Assembly (NCBI GenBank): GCA_944325435.1
Contig: CALVAC010000008.1
Location: forward strand, 60,622-124,621
Source: an uncultured Bacteroidales bacterium
GTDB taxonomy: Bacteria; Bacteroidota; Bacteroidia; Bacteroidales; UBA932
DNA length: 64,000 nucleotides
Reading direction: 5' to 3'
The notes beneath the pieces were generated by a model that saw only the letters and a list, made by a program, of their open reading frames with translations, was not told the DNA's origin and searched no databases. The position numbers and the translations under genes were made by a program. Below, piece after piece: positions 9,242 through 18,172 of the stretch (position 1 is its first letter; each line of letters starts with the position of its first letter).

Positions 9242-11644
9242 ATGGAGATAAAAATTTCAGAGGAACTCAACGCCATAATCAACTACGCAAGGCAGGAGGC
9301 CATGCGTACAGGAAGTTACGGAATCGGCCCGGACCATCTGTTCCTGGGCATACTCCGGCATGAGGACAACACGGCGTGCAGAGTGCTGTCGCATCTCGAC
9401 ACAGACCTTGAAGAATTCAAGCAGTTCATCGACAGCAAGATTTTCACAAACGAGAGCATCCCATATTCGGAAGCGGAACACATAACATTCTCCAGAGGAG
9501 CACAGAATGTATTGAGCATCACAGTTCTGGAAGCATCCAGGTCCGGCAGTCACACGGCATCATCCCAGCATCTTCTGCTGGGCCTTTGCAGGAGCACAGG
9601 CAGCTACGGGGTGACATACCTCAGGGACATAGGCATCGACTACGGCAGGGTCGCCGGCTATCTGGAAAAAAGCGGTCTGCTTGTCACCGGAGAGGACAGC
9701 AGACACTCTGCGGAAGAGAACAGACAGCCAGGACCTGATGGAGAGGCCGCTGCATCCGCGGAAGGACATGCCGGCACATCCGTAATGGACGATTTCGGAT
9801 ATGACCTTACACGCGCAGCCGAAGAAGGCAGGCTCGATCCTGTCATCGGCCGGGAGGAGGAGACAGAGAGGGTGATACAGATACTCGGACGCAGGAAGAA
9901 GAACAACCCCATGCTCGTAGGAGACCCGGGGGTAGGAAAATCTGCAATAGTGGAGGGCATCGCCCTCAAGATAGCATCAGGTGACATCCCTCCGGCTCTC
10001 CGTCACAAGAGGATAATCTCCCTCGACATTGCCTCTGTGGTCGCAGGGACGAAATACAGGGGAGATTTCGAGAAAAGGCTCAAGGCCATCATCAAGGAGA
10101 TTACAGGCAACCCGGACATCATCCTGTTCATTGACGAATTCCACACCCTGGTAGGGGCAGGAGGAGCATCCGGCAGCCTGGATGCCGCCAATATGCTTAA
10201 GCCGGCCCTCGCCAGAGGAGAACTGCAATGCATAGGGGCCACCACGATTGATGAATTCACAAGGATAGTCGAAAAGGATGGCGCACTGGACAGGAGATTC
10301 CAGAAAATAATGGTAGAGCCTACAGATATAGCGCACACGATATCCATCCTGAAGAAGATAAAGGCGAACTACGAGGATTTCCATTCTGTCCGCTATACCG
10401 ATGAAGCCATCGAGGCATGCGTAAGGCTTTCTGACAGATACATTACCGGCAGATGTCTGCCTGACAAGGCTATAGATGCACTCGATGAGGCAGGTTCAAT
10501 GGTGCACCTGAGAAATTCAAGGCGCAAAGGAAAGGCGGAGGCAGGAGCCGATGACATCGCTGCCGTGATATCGGGAATCACAGGGATCCCTGTAGGAAAG
10601 GTGGCCGAATCCGAGAGCGAAAGGCTAATGAAGATGGAGGAGAGATTGAGGACAAGGATCATCGGGCAGGATGATGCAATCAGGAAAACTGTCAGCGCCA
10701 TCCGCCGCAACAGGGCCGGTATCAAGGATCCGCACCATCCCATAGGGAGCTTCCTTTTCTTCGGGCCGACAGGTGTCGGCAAGACCCAGCTCGCCAAATC
10801 GATAGCCGAATACCTTTTCGGAAGCCAGGACAGCCTGATAAGGATCGACATGAGCGAATATATGGAAAAATTCACTGTATCCAGACTCATAGGCGCGCCT
10901 CCGGGATATGTCGGATATGAAGATGGAGGACAGCTTAGCGAGAGGGTCAGGAGACAGCCATACAGCGTAGTGCTTCTCGATGAGATAGAGAAAGCGCATC
11001 CTGACATATTCAACCTGCTGCTCCAGGTTCTCGATGAAGGCCGGCTGACCGACAGCAACGGCAGGACGGTGGACTTCCGAAACACAATACTCATCATGAC
11101 ATCCAATGTCGGGAGCAGGGAAATGGAAGAATACGGGAACGGGCTCGGTTATGCCACAGCCGCCCGTGACATTTCATCCAGCAGGAAATCAATCCTGGAA
11201 AAGTCCATCAGGAAAGTGTTCCCTCCGGAATTCATCAACAGGATAGATGAACAGATAATGTTCAACCCTCTCGGAAGGGAAGAGATGGAAAAGATAATAG
11301 ACATCGAGCTGAAAGATCTCCGCAACAGGGTATCCGCTACAGGATACAGGCTCAACATCACGCCTTCCACCAAACGGCTGGTCGCCGAGGAGGGATACGA
11401 CCCGAAATACGGTGCCAGACCTCTCAAGAGAGCCATCCGGAAATACATCGAGGATCCGGTATCCGAATACATCATATCCTTGAAAGCCTCTTCTTCCGGC
11501 AGAGCAGATGCATTGACCCTGAAAGTAGGCACGACACCTGACAGACACGGCACGGCCGTCACTCCAGGAAGGCAGCTACACAGTCTCCACATCGACGAGT
11601 TCGAGGTCAAGGTCACTGATGATGCCGGCAAAGGCGCGGAATGA
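9242..11644 (+). CDS. ClpC-type AAA+ unfoldase lacking the M-domain
   Basis: An 800-residue Hsp100 protein with two AAA+ modules. The ATG at 9242 is chosen over a TTG nine bases earlier. Residues 1-150 hold two Clp N repeats (GPDHLFLGILRHEDN, SSQHLLLGLCR). D1 has Walker A GDPGVGKS at 227-234 and Walker B ILFIDEFH. D2 has Walker A GPTGVGKT at 508-515 and Walker B VVLLDEIEKAH. Where ClpC carries a UvrB-like coiled M-domain, only about 11 residues (SRRKGKAEAGA) join D1 (ends about 425) to D2 (DDIAAVISGITGIPV from 437), as in ClpA. L635-G636-Y637 occupies the place of the ClpP-docking loop, so it probably feeds ClpP (encoded at 17464-18141). It is not ClpB, which has a long M-domain and no such loop. 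The terminal 60 residues are low in recognisable motifs. Confidence 0.9.
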   Translation: MEIKISEELNAIINYARQEAMRTGSYGIGPDHLFLGILRHEDNTACRVLSHLDTDLEEFKQFIDSKIFTNESIPYSEAEHITFSRGAQNVLSITVLEASRSGSHTASSQHLLLGLCRSTGSYGVTYLRDIGIDYGRVAGYLEKSGLLVTGEDSRHSAEENRQPGPDGEAAASAEGHAGTSVMDDFGYDLTRAAEEGRLDPVIGREEETERVIQILGRRKKNNPMLVGDPGVGKSAIVEGIALKIASGDIPPALRHKRIISLDIASVVAGTKYRGDFEKRLKAIIKEITGNPDIILFIDEFHTLVGAGGASGSLDAANMLKPALARGELQCIGATTIDEFTRIVEKDGALDRRFQKIMVEPTDIAHTISILKKIKANYEDFHSVRYTDEAIEACVRLSDRYITGRCLPDKAIDALDEAGSMVHLRNSRRKGKAEAGADDIAAVISGITGIPVGKVAESESERLMKMEERLRTRIIGQDDAIRKTVSAIRRNRAGIKDPHHPIGSFLFFGPTGVGKTQLAKSIAEYLFGSQDSLIRIDMSEYMEKFTVSRLIGAPPGYVGYEDGGQLSERVRRQPYSVVLLDEIEKAHPDIFNLLLQVLDEGRLTDSNGRTVDFRNTILIMTSNVGSREMEEYGNGLGYATAARDISSSRKSILEKSIRKVFPPEFINRIDEQIMFNPLGREEMEKIIDIELKDLRNRVSATGYRLNITPSTKRLVAEEGYDPKYGARPLKRAIRKYIEDPVSEYIISLKASSSGRADALTLKVGTTPDRHGTAVTPGRQLHSLHIDEFEVKVTDDAGKGAE

Positions 11645-11701
11645 GTCGGATGAAGAAAACATTGAACTGATGGACTCGAGGGTAAAATCTGTATTTTTCA
11701 T
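11576..11701 (-). CDS. small ORF (41 codons) with strong RBS, antisense to clp 3' end
   Basis: The ORF begins MKNTDFTLESISSMF and ends LVDVETV. Its ATG (11701) is preceded by AGGAGG (11713-11708) with a 6-nt gap, the strongest Shine-Dalgarno I saw in the window, and by a -7 box TATCTTTG (11734-11727) placed to start transcription near 11720. The peptide is Ser-rich, then acidic (SDLDLELVDVE), with no Cys, no signal peptide and no membrane segment. The last 69 nt run antisense through the 3' end of the Clp gene. I recognise no family. Translation is suggested by the signals alone; the coding part could be a fortuitous read of the Clp antisense strand. Confidence 0.5.
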   Translation of the reverse strand: MKNTDFTLESISSMFSSSDSFRAFAGIISDLDLELVDVETV

Positions 11702-11707
11702 AATATG

Positions 11708-11734
11708 CCTCCTTTTGTTTACAATGCAAAGATA
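11708..11734 (-). promoter_or_regulatory. -7 box and Shine-Dalgarno of the small ORF
   Basis: TATCTTTG at 11734-11727 and AGGAGG at 11713-11708 on the minus strand. At 19-20 bp upstream there is no TTTG. A short inverted repeat GTAC-CAAA-GTAC (11745-11756) sits about 10 bp upstream of the -7 box and could be an operator. Confidence 0.5.
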
Positions 11735-11782
11735 GAAGGCGAATGTACCAAAGTACGGCACAAACAATAATTTTTATTCAGA

Positions 11783-12442
11783 ATGACAAGACTTGCCATA
11801 TTTGACCTTGACGGTACTCTTCTCAACACCATAGAGGACCTTGCCGCGGCATGCAACCACGCACTGACAGGATGCGGATGCCCGGAACGGAAACTTGAGG
11901 AATACAACAGGATGGTCGGAAGAGGTATCTACAACCTCTTCCGGGCCGCCCTTCCGGAAGACAGGCGGAATGATGGAATGGTGCAGAAGATGGCGGACCT
12001 GTTCATCCCCTATTACGACAGGCACAAATGCGACCTCACCAGACCGTATCCTGGAATCATGGAGCTGCTCGGACGGCTTTCCGCCGCAAAGGTGAAACTT
12101 GCCGTGGCATCCAACAAATATCAGGAAGGCGCGGAAAGCATAGTCGCAGCATATTTCGGACAGTTCGGCTTCGTGCATGTGCTCGGACAGAGGGAAGGCA
12201 GGCCTATCAAGCCATCTCCCGAAATAGTGGATGAGATAATGTTCAGGACCGATGGGATAACCAGGGATGAAACAGTCTACATAGGTGATTCCGATGTCGA
12301 CATGCAGACAGGGAAGAACGCCGGAGTCAGGACAATAGGAGTGACGTGGGGGTTCAGGAGCAGGGAAGAGCTGCTTTCCTGCGGGCCGTGGAGACTTGCG
12401 GACACTCCTGAAGGACTCGGAGACATCATCCTGAATGAATGA
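11783..12442 (+). CDS. HAD-family phosphatase, phosphoglycolate-phosphatase-like
   Basis: A 219-residue cytoplasmic HAD hydrolase. Motif I is FDLDGTL with nucleophile D8 and acid/base D10; motif II is the Ser of VASNK; motif III is the Lys of PIKPSPE; motif IV is GDSDVDMQTGKNAG. A helical cap (residues about 15-80) follows motif I, as in the Gph/PGMB subfamily. The substrate may be 2-phosphoglycolate or another small phosphate ester; sequence alone cannot tell. It is divergent from the small ORF at 11701 and is followed 57 bp later by a permease on the same strand. Confidence 0.85.
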   Translation: MTRLAIFDLDGTLLNTIEDLAAACNHALTGCGCPERKLEEYNRMVGRGIYNLFRAALPEDRRNDGMVQKMADLFIPYYDRHKCDLTRPYPGIMELLGRLSAAKVKLAVASNKYQEGAESIVAAYFGQFGFVHVLGQREGRPIKPSPEIVDEIMFRTDGITRDETVYIGDSDVDMQTGKNAGVRTIGVTWGFRSREELLSCGPWRLADTPEGLGDIILNE

Positions 12443-12499
12443 CCCCTGCTCCGGCACAGACCGGGACTCGCCAACCGAAGACATCACGACATTAAAGAT

Positions 12500-13711
12500 A
12501 TGCAGTTCATGGAAAAGGAATGCTGGAGGGACACCCTCGCCAAATACATCATCTACGCTGCGCTTGCGGCCATAATCGGTGCCATCTGCTGGTATTTCAG
12601 AAGCATCATCATCTACATCCTCATAGCCGGAGTCCTCTCCCTGATCGGAAGCCCTCTTGCAGAATCACTGAAGAAGATCCATATCAGGAAATGGAAGATG
12701 CCGGACTGGGCGGCCTCCATCATCACCATCATAATCATACTCGGGCTGCTGCTCTCGATCCTGACACTTATCGTGCCTATCGTAATGAGCATAGTCAAGG
12801 ACATATCGATGGTAGATGTCAGCAACACTGTGAAATCCATATCCGGTCCACTCGCTGACCTGAACATGTTCCTTGTGGACAAGTTCCCGAATCTCGGCCC
12901 CGACTTCAGGATAGAGAACGCAGTGATGGAACAGCTGCAGAAACTGCTGGATGTGTCGGTATTCTCGACCCTCCTGAGCTCTGTCACATCTTTCCTCGCA
13001 AGTTTCGGAGTAGGGATATTCTCGATTGTCTTCATAGCATTCTTCTTCTTCAAGGAGAACGGGATGTTCACAAGGATAATAGCCGCCCTTGTCCCTGACA
13101 GGTACGAATCCAGGGCCAGGGAGTCTATCGGAGACATATCACATCTGCTTTCCAGATATTTCCTCGGCCTTGTGGTGGAAATATGCGGAGTGGCGCTCAT
13201 AAATTTCCTCGGACTGATGTTCGTGGCTAAAATGGGGTTCAGCGCATCAATCGGTATCGCTTTCATGACAGGTATCATGAATATCGTACCGTATGTAGGG
13301 CCGTGGATCGGCGGGGCTCTCGGGACAGTACTCGGCATAACAATGAAATTCGTCTGCTCTACACATGTAGGACTTGATGTCAGCTTCTGGACATTCATCA
13401 TTATTATGATTGCGATATTCCTCGTGACGCAGATGGTAGACAACTACTTTTTCCAGCCTGTCATCTACTCAAGCAGCATCAAGGCCCATCCTCTCGAAAT
13501 CTTCATAGTGCTGCTGATGGCCGGAACGATAGGCGGTATCCTCGGAATGCTTGTCGCCATCCCTTGCTATACAGTGATAAGGGTCATAGCCGGCAAATTT
13601 TTCCGTGACATAAAGTTCATCCGAGAGCTGATACCGGAAGAAGACCCGGCCGCTGCAAGACGGTTTCTGAAGCCGGGGAGAAAAGGAAAGGACAACAATG
13701 TACAAAACTGA
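12500..13711 (+). CDS. AI-2E-family (YdiK/PerM-like) transporter
   Basis: A 403-residue integral membrane protein with about 8 hydrophobic segments. Two lie early (YIIYAALAAIIGAICWYF and IIIYILIAGVLSLIG), one at about residue 75-95, and a cluster from 150 to 370. The conserved NIVPYVGPWIGGALG and VDNYFFQPVIYS blocks are the signature of the AI-2E/PerM (UPF0118) family. Members export varied substrates; some act as Na+/H+ antiporters, and the AI-2 link holds for only a few. A second possible start lies three codons downstream (MEKECW). The tail is basic (FLKPGRKGKDNN). It sits in a + strand series between the HAD phosphatase and an exported esterase. Confidence 0.88.
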   Translation: MQFMEKECWRDTLAKYIIYAALAAIIGAICWYFRSIIIYILIAGVLSLIGSPLAESLKKIHIRKWKMPDWAASIITIIIILGLLLSILTLIVPIVMSIVKDISMVDVSNTVKSISGPLADLNMFLVDKFPNLGPDFRIENAVMEQLQKLLDVSVFSTLLSSVTSFLASFGVGIFSIVFIAFFFFKENGMFTRIIAALVPDRYESRARESIGDISHLLSRYFLGLVVEICGVALINFLGLMFVAKMGFSASIGIAFMTGIMNIVPYVGPWIGGALGTVLGITMKFVCSTHVGLDVSFWTFIIIMIAIFLVTQMVDNYFFQPVIYSSSIKAHPLEIFIVLLMAGTIGGILGMLVAIPCYTVIRVIAGKFFRDIKFIRELIPEEDPAAARRFLKPGRKGKDNNVQN

Positions 13712-13726
13712 CAAAAGAAATACGGA

Positions 13727-14686
13727 ATGAAAAGCACGATAATCGCACCCTTGTTCCTGCTCATATCGGCCGTATCTGCAACCGGCAAACCGGCAGATAA
13801 ACAGGATATCACACCGGATGGGACCTATATGTTCATACAGAGGGACACATGCGACCTTTACCTTGACATATATGACCCGGCACCCGGAAGCGAGACCATA
13901 TATAACGGGAAAAGGAAGCCGACAATACTGTTCGTATTCGGAGGAGGGTTCATCTCAGGGAACAGGGCGGAACCGTTCCATCTCCCCTGGTACAGGGAAC
14001 TGACGGAGAACGGATACGGCGTGATAGCCATCGACTACAGGCTCGGGCTGAAAGGGGCGAAGTCCGTCGGGATTGCACAGGTCAACCAGCTCGACACGGC
14101 GATACACCTCGCTGTGGAAGACCTGTTCTGCGCCACTGCATTCATAATAGACAATGCAGATGCGCTTGGAGTGGATCCTGACAACATCGTGCTGTGTGGG
14201 TCATCCGCCGGGGCCATCACGATTCTCCAGGCTGAATACGAACTGTGTAACAGGGCTCCCCTCGCCTCCATACTTCCGGAAGATTTCAGGTATGCAGGGC
14301 TGATGTCATTCGCCGGCGGCATCCTTTCCCGCCAGGGGAAACTGAAATTCGACACGGAGACATCTCCGGTAATGCTGCTGCACGGCACTGACGACAGACT
14401 TGTCAATTACAGGCAGATTGCATTCTTCAACCTCGGGTTCTACGGTTCGGACAAGATTGCAGAAAGACTGGACAGATACGGCTGCAGCTACTGCATAATC
14501 AGATATCCGGGCCATGGGCACGAGATAGCCAGCATAATGGGACTCACGGTAGAGATGCAGGACACGTTCATCAAGGAGTATGTGATGAACGGGAAGAAAA
14601 TGGCAGTAGACGCCACCATCACAGATCCGGAAATACCGTCAGGCTCAGGGATGTCACAGTCACGCAAAGAACTCTACGGGGAGTGA
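13727..14686 (+). CDS. exported alpha/beta hydrolase (esterase/lipase-like)
   Basis: A 319-residue protein with signal peptide MKSTIIAPLFLLISAVSA. The hydrolase core shows an oxyanion block FVFGGGF at 69-75, nucleophile elbow GSSAG with Ser160, a catalytic Asp in HGTDDR (D223) and a His in PGHGHE (H263 or H265). This order matches the BD-FAE/HSL-type esterases, with FGGG in place of the usual HGGG. It starts 15 bp after the permease gene and is likely co-transcribed with it. The natural ester is unknown; periplasmic or outer-membrane location is inferred from the signal peptide. There is no recognisable terminator after it. Confidence 0.87.
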   Translation: MKSTIIAPLFLLISAVSATGKPADKQDITPDGTYMFIQRDTCDLYLDIYDPAPGSETIYNGKRKPTILFVFGGGFISGNRAEPFHLPWYRELTENGYGVIAIDYRLGLKGAKSVGIAQVNQLDTAIHLAVEDLFCATAFIIDNADALGVDPDNIVLCGSSAGAITILQAEYELCNRAPLASILPEDFRYAGLMSFAGGILSRQGKLKFDTETSPVMLLHGTDDRLVNYRQIAFFNLGFYGSDKIAERLDRYGCSYCIIRYPGHGHEIASIMGLTVEMQDTFIKEYVMNGKKMAVDATITDPEIPSGSGMSQSRKELYGE

Positions 14687-14910
14687 TTATATGTGCCCGA
14701 TCCGGCAGCCATCCCCGAGAGTTACGCCGCAATGGTCCTGGAAATGGCAGCAGGCATTTATGAACACATTTCTCCCAGTTAGATATTCTTCCGGAATCGG
14801 TATAAAACGGAGGGAAAACACTGAGCGATGAGGGAACTGTCTTGCCGAAAAGCACGGACAGGATGTCTCGGGGTCCTTCCGTGTCAAGCGGCCTGCCTGC
14901 CGTCCAATGG

Positions 14911-15909
14911 TCAGTCCAGCCTTACCAGTTCGTACTGCTGACTTCCAAGCCCTATCTGCTCGGCGTAATCAAGAGTGTGCATCCCCTGGCGTGAATCGAT
15001 GCGCTCTATCAGATGGATTTTGCCGTGGTCTTCAGAGGCACGGACCAGATCCGTGCAGGCCTTGTCAAGTGCGACCGGGTCGAGCGAGGCAAGGATGCCG
15101 ATGTCACCCATTTGAGGGTCTGCCGGAGAAGAATCACAGTCACAATCCACGGAAAGATTATTGGCTACGCTGATGTAAAGGATGTTGTCCCCGCAATGGT
15201 CAGCCACGGCCTTGGCAGCCTCCGCCATCGTTTCAAGGAACTCCTCCTGTGTGGGACTGCCCCAGCTTGTGGTGCTTTTCCCGCCGGAATGTATCCAGCG
15301 TTTCCCGTTTGCGGAGGCAATGCCTATGGAAATGTTCTTTATCGCACCGCCGAATCCCGCCATCGCGTGACCTTTGAAATGGGACAGGACGACAGTGAAA
15401 TCATAGTCCGCATAATGCGAGCCCACAATGTCATAATCTATATGCCGTCCGCCTTCCACCGGAAGCCGGATTTCACCGTCAGCATCCATAATGTCCACCT
15501 GCGCAATGGCAGTGAAACCGTGCTCTTCTGCAGCACGGAGGTGGGCGGCAGTATTGGAACGTCCTCCGCCGTATGCAGTGTTGCATTCCACGATAGTTCC
15601 GTTCACCTTCTGCACAAGGTCCTTTATCAATGACGGCTGAAGGAAGTTATGTCCGCCCGGTTCCCCGGTAGAGAGTTTCACTGCCACTTTACCTGTAGCC
15701 TCACGACCCAGGGCTTCATAAACAGCCATCAGTCCTTCCGGCGAAATATCGCTTGTCATATAGACGACGGATCCCGGTCCCGTCCCCGGATTTTCCGATG
15801 CAGGAGATTCCGGCTGATTACCGTTCCTGCTGTTTTCATTTGAACAGGCGAACAATGAGACAGACATGGTTACAGCCACCGCTGTCACAAATGATTTCAG
15901 ATTTTTCAT
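14911..15909 (-). CDS. DUF362-domain lipoprotein
   Basis: A 332-residue lipoprotein. The signal MKNLKSFVTAVAVTMSVSLFAC ends in a lipobox Cys, followed by a Ser/Pro/Gly-rich linker (residues 25-48). The domain from about 50 to 310 reads as DUF362: KVAVKLSTGEPGG, NTAYGGGRSNTAAHLRAAEEHGF, SHFKGHAMAGFGGAIKN, and a Cys pair in SVDCDCDSS near 255. Proteins of this family often accompany iron-sulfur domains, but no ferredoxin motif (CxxCxxC) is visible here, and the function is not established. It is alone on its strand, with a long (about 140 nt) leader that includes a small hairpin. Confidence 0.8.
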   Translation of the reverse strand: MKNLKSFVTAVAVTMSVSLFACSNENSRNGNQPESPASENPGTGPGSVVYMTSDISPEGLMAVYEALGREATGKVAVKLSTGEPGGHNFLQPSLIKDLVQKVNGTIVECNTAYGGGRSNTAAHLRAAEEHGFTAIAQVDIMDADGEIRLPVEGGRHIDYDIVGSHYADYDFTVVLSHFKGHAMAGFGGAIKNISIGIASANGKRWIHSGGKSTTSWGSPTQEEFLETMAEAAKAVADHCGDNILYISVANNLSVDCDCDSSPADPQMGDIGILASLDPVALDKACTDLVRASEDHGKIHLIERIDSRQGMHTLDYAEQIGLGSQQYELVRLD

Positions 15910-16165
15910 TCTTTATCCGTTTTAATATTAGCTTTTCCCGATGAAACTTTCCATTGGCACGACAGCAGGTCATCTGCAAACAGATGAGAACGCAACGGCA
16001 ACAGACAGCATCGTCGGGACAAGGGATTTTATACGACTTCCTTTTCAATCTGTCATACAAAGATACGGCTACATATAATCACGGAGATTAGACATATCCC
16101 CTATGTTTGTACCAATTTTACAGAAAGAATGCTTGCCAAGACTTTCCGATCAAGTCTTGACAAAA
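15910..16165. promoter_or_regulatory. intergenic leader of DUF362 gene
   Basis: This stretch, with the adjoining clpX terminator, makes about 300 bp without a gene. It holds a minus-strand -7 box TATCTTTG (16065-16058), about 140 nt before the DUF362 ATG, and within the leader a 7-bp stem with a CAAA loop (15970-15976 / 15981-15987). I recognise no riboswitch class. A closer promoter near AATATTAG (about 15930) is equally possible. Confidence 0.4.
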
Positions 16166-16199
16166 AGTAAAGGCAGGGCCGCACAACCCTGCCTTTACT
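16161..16199 (-). terminator. intrinsic terminator after clpX
   Basis: A perfect 13-bp stem: AGTAAAGGCAGGG (16166-16178) pairs with CCCTGCCTTTACT (16187-16199), with an 8-nt loop. On the minus strand it is followed by TTTTG, just after the clpX stop at 16217. Confidence 0.88.
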
Positions 16200-16216
16200 G
16201 ATGTATTGCCTGTATT

Positions 16217-17464
16217 TCAGACCCGGCCATCCTGAATGTCGCCGGCCGCCTCTTCCGCGAGCTTAGATTTCGCATAGGAAAGAGTAAGATTGAATGTCTT
16301 GGACTCGGAAGATGGGGCATCATACATGGCATCGGTCATCAGTCTTTCGCAGATAGACCTGAGTCCCCTGGCCCCGAGCCTGTTCTTGATGGCTGTATCT
16401 ACAATGAGTTCCAGCACTCCCTTGCCGATGTTCAGTTTTATCCCATCTATTTCGAAGAGCTTGCGGTACTGCCTTATTATGGCGTTCTTCGGCTCCGTCA
16501 GAATCCTGAGCAGGGCAGCCCTGTCGAGCTGGTCGAGATATGTGATGACGGGCAGACGGCCTATGATTTCAGGGATAAGCCCGTATGCACGGAGATCCTG
16601 TGCGGATACATACTGCAGCAGATTCTCCTTGTCGACTTTCTTCCTGCTGGCGGTATCGTAGCCGATCACATGGGTGTTGAGTCTCATCGCAATCCTTCTC
16701 TCTATCCCTTCGAACGCACCTCCGCAGATGAACAGGATATTCTGGGTGTTTACCTTGATGAATTCCTGCTCGGGATGCTTACGCCCTCCCTTGGGCGGCA
16801 CATTCACTACACTGCCCTCCAGAAGCTTGAGCAGAGCCTGCTGCACGCCCTCCCCGGAGACATCCCTGGTAATGGATGGATTGTCGCTCTTGCGTGCTAT
16901 CTTGTCAATCTCATCGATGAAGACAATCCCCCTTTCCGCAAGATCCACATCATAGTCGGCCTCCTGGAGCAGTCTGGACAGGATGCTCTCGACATCCTCC
17001 CCCACATATCCTGCCTCTGTGAGCACAGTTGCATCCACAATGGTGAAAGGCACATCGAGCAGGCGTGCTATAGTCTTGGCCATCAAAGTCTTCCCCGTAC
17101 CGGTGGGACCGACCATAAGTATGTTGGACTTCTCGATGTCTATATCGCCATCCTTGGCCTCGACATTGTAGTTTATCCTCTTGTAATGGTTATAGACAGC
17201 TACGGAAAGGAGTTTCTTGGCCCTTTCCTGACCGATAACATACTGGTCAAGATAGTCGTGTATCTCCTTTGGCTTCAATAGTTTCTCTATCTTGCCATGC
17301 TTAGGGGCATCCGCAAGCCCGGCTTCACGGATATATTCATTGCACCTCTGGACGCAGTCTATGCAGATACACGAATCTATTCCGCGCAGGAGAGGGACCT
17401 CATTCTCGCCCCTGCCGCAGAACATGCAATATTCATCCTCGTGATTGTCTTTCTTGCCGGCCAT
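16217..17464 (-). CDS. clpX: ClpX, ATP-dependent Clp protease ATPase subunit
   Basis: A 415-residue unfoldase that delivers substrates to ClpP. The N-terminal zinc domain has Cys13, Cys16, Cys34 and Cys37. Walker A is GPTGTGKT at 119-126 and Walker B is FIDEIDKIA. The ClpP-docking loop reads I267-G268-Y269 rather than the IGF of E. coli. [11 protein letters not shown] and the arginine-finger region of D1 are conserved. The ATG overlaps the clpP stop by one base (TAATG), so the two are translationally coupled. It ends at a strong terminator. Order tig-clpP-clpX is the common bacterial arrangement. Confidence 0.97.
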   Translation of the reverse strand: MAGKKDNHEDEYCMFCGRGENEVPLLRGIDSCICIDCVQRCNEYIREAGLADAPKHGKIEKLLKPKEIHDYLDQYVIGQERAKKLLSVAVYNHYKRINYNVEAKDGDIDIEKSNILMVGPTGTGKTLMAKTIARLLDVPFTIVDATVLTEAGYVGEDVESILSRLLQEADYDVDLAERGIVFIDEIDKIARKSDNPSITRDVSGEGVQQALLKLLEGSVVNVPPKGGRKHPEQEFIKVNTQNILFICGGAFEGIERRIAMRLNTHVIGYDTASRKKVDKENLLQYVSAQDLRAYGLIPEIIGRLPVITYLDQLDRAALLRILTEPKNAIIRQYRKLFEIDGIKLNIGKGVLELIVDTAIKNRLGARGLRSICERLMTDAMYDAPSSESKTFNLTLSYAKSKLAEEAAGDIQDGRV

Positions 17465-18141
17465 TATATTTTTCTCTTTTTGAGGAAGACCTCATCTATT
17501 ATTCCGTATTCCTTCGCTTCCTCGGATGTCATCCAGTGGTCACGGTCAGCATCTGCCGCAATCCTGTCCGCCGGCTTCCCGGTATGCGCGGACAGGATGG
17601 AATAGAGCTCATCCTTGACCTTGAGAATCTCCCTTGCAGCAATCTCTATGTCGGATGCCTGCCCCTGCGCACCGCCGAGCGGCTGATGTATCATAATCCG
17701 TGAATGCCTGAGTGCAGACCTCTTGCCGGCCGTACCGGCACAGAGCAGGATGGCTCCCATAGAGGCAGCCATTCCCGTACACATCGTCGCTACATCGGAT
17801 CCGATGACCTGCATCGTGTCATATATCCCGAGACCGGAATAGACAGAGCCTCCCGGTGTGTTGAGATACATGGTAATGTCCAGGCTGTCATCCTGCGAAG
17901 TGAGGTACAGCAGCTGGGCCTGGACTATATTGGCCACATCATCATCAATCGGCACCCCGAGAAAGATGATCCTGTCCATCATCATTCGGCTGAAGACATC
18001 CATCGATGCCACATTCAGCCGCCTCTCCTCGATTATGGTCGGATTGATATACGCATCATGGAACGAACTGTACCTGTGCATGGTCATCGGACTCACCCCG
18101 AACTCAGATCTGGCGTATCTTTCAAACTCCTTGTTCATCAT
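17464..18141 (-). CDS. clpP: ClpP protease subunit
   Basis: A 225-residue serine peptidase that forms the tetradecameric chamber. The triad is Ser127 (in TGMAASMGA), His152 (in [10 protein letters not shown]) and Asp201 (in ADRDHWMT). The oligomer handle stretch [16 protein letters not shown] is intact. The N-terminal 30 residues are a short propeptide-like extension. Two ATGs are adjacent (18141 and 18138); either could be used. It follows tig by about 30 bp and overlaps clpX by one base. Partners within the window are ClpX and the M-domain-less ClpC-type protein. Confidence 0.97.
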   Translation of the reverse strand: MMNKEFERYARSEFGVSPMTMHRYSSFHDAYINPTIIEERRLNVASMDVFSRMMMDRIIFLGVPIDDDVANIVQAQLLYLTSQDDSLDITMYLNTPGGSVYSGLGIYDTMQVIGSDVATMCTGMAASMGAILLCAGTAGKRSALRHSRIMIHQPLGGAQGQASDIEIAAREILKVKDELYSILSAHTGKPADRIAADADRDHWMTSEEAKEYGIIDEVFLKKRKI

Positions 18142-18172
18142 ATATACCTGATATGGTCATCCCTGCCAGGGA

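Noticed and set aside
9242..11644. Assignment as ClpB
   Set aside because: The long ClpB M-domain is absent and a ClpP-docking-loop-like LGY is present.
14687..14910. Possible small genes between the esterase and the DUF362 gene
   Set aside because: Only short frames without ribosome sites or promoter boxes; I see nothing convincing in this gap.
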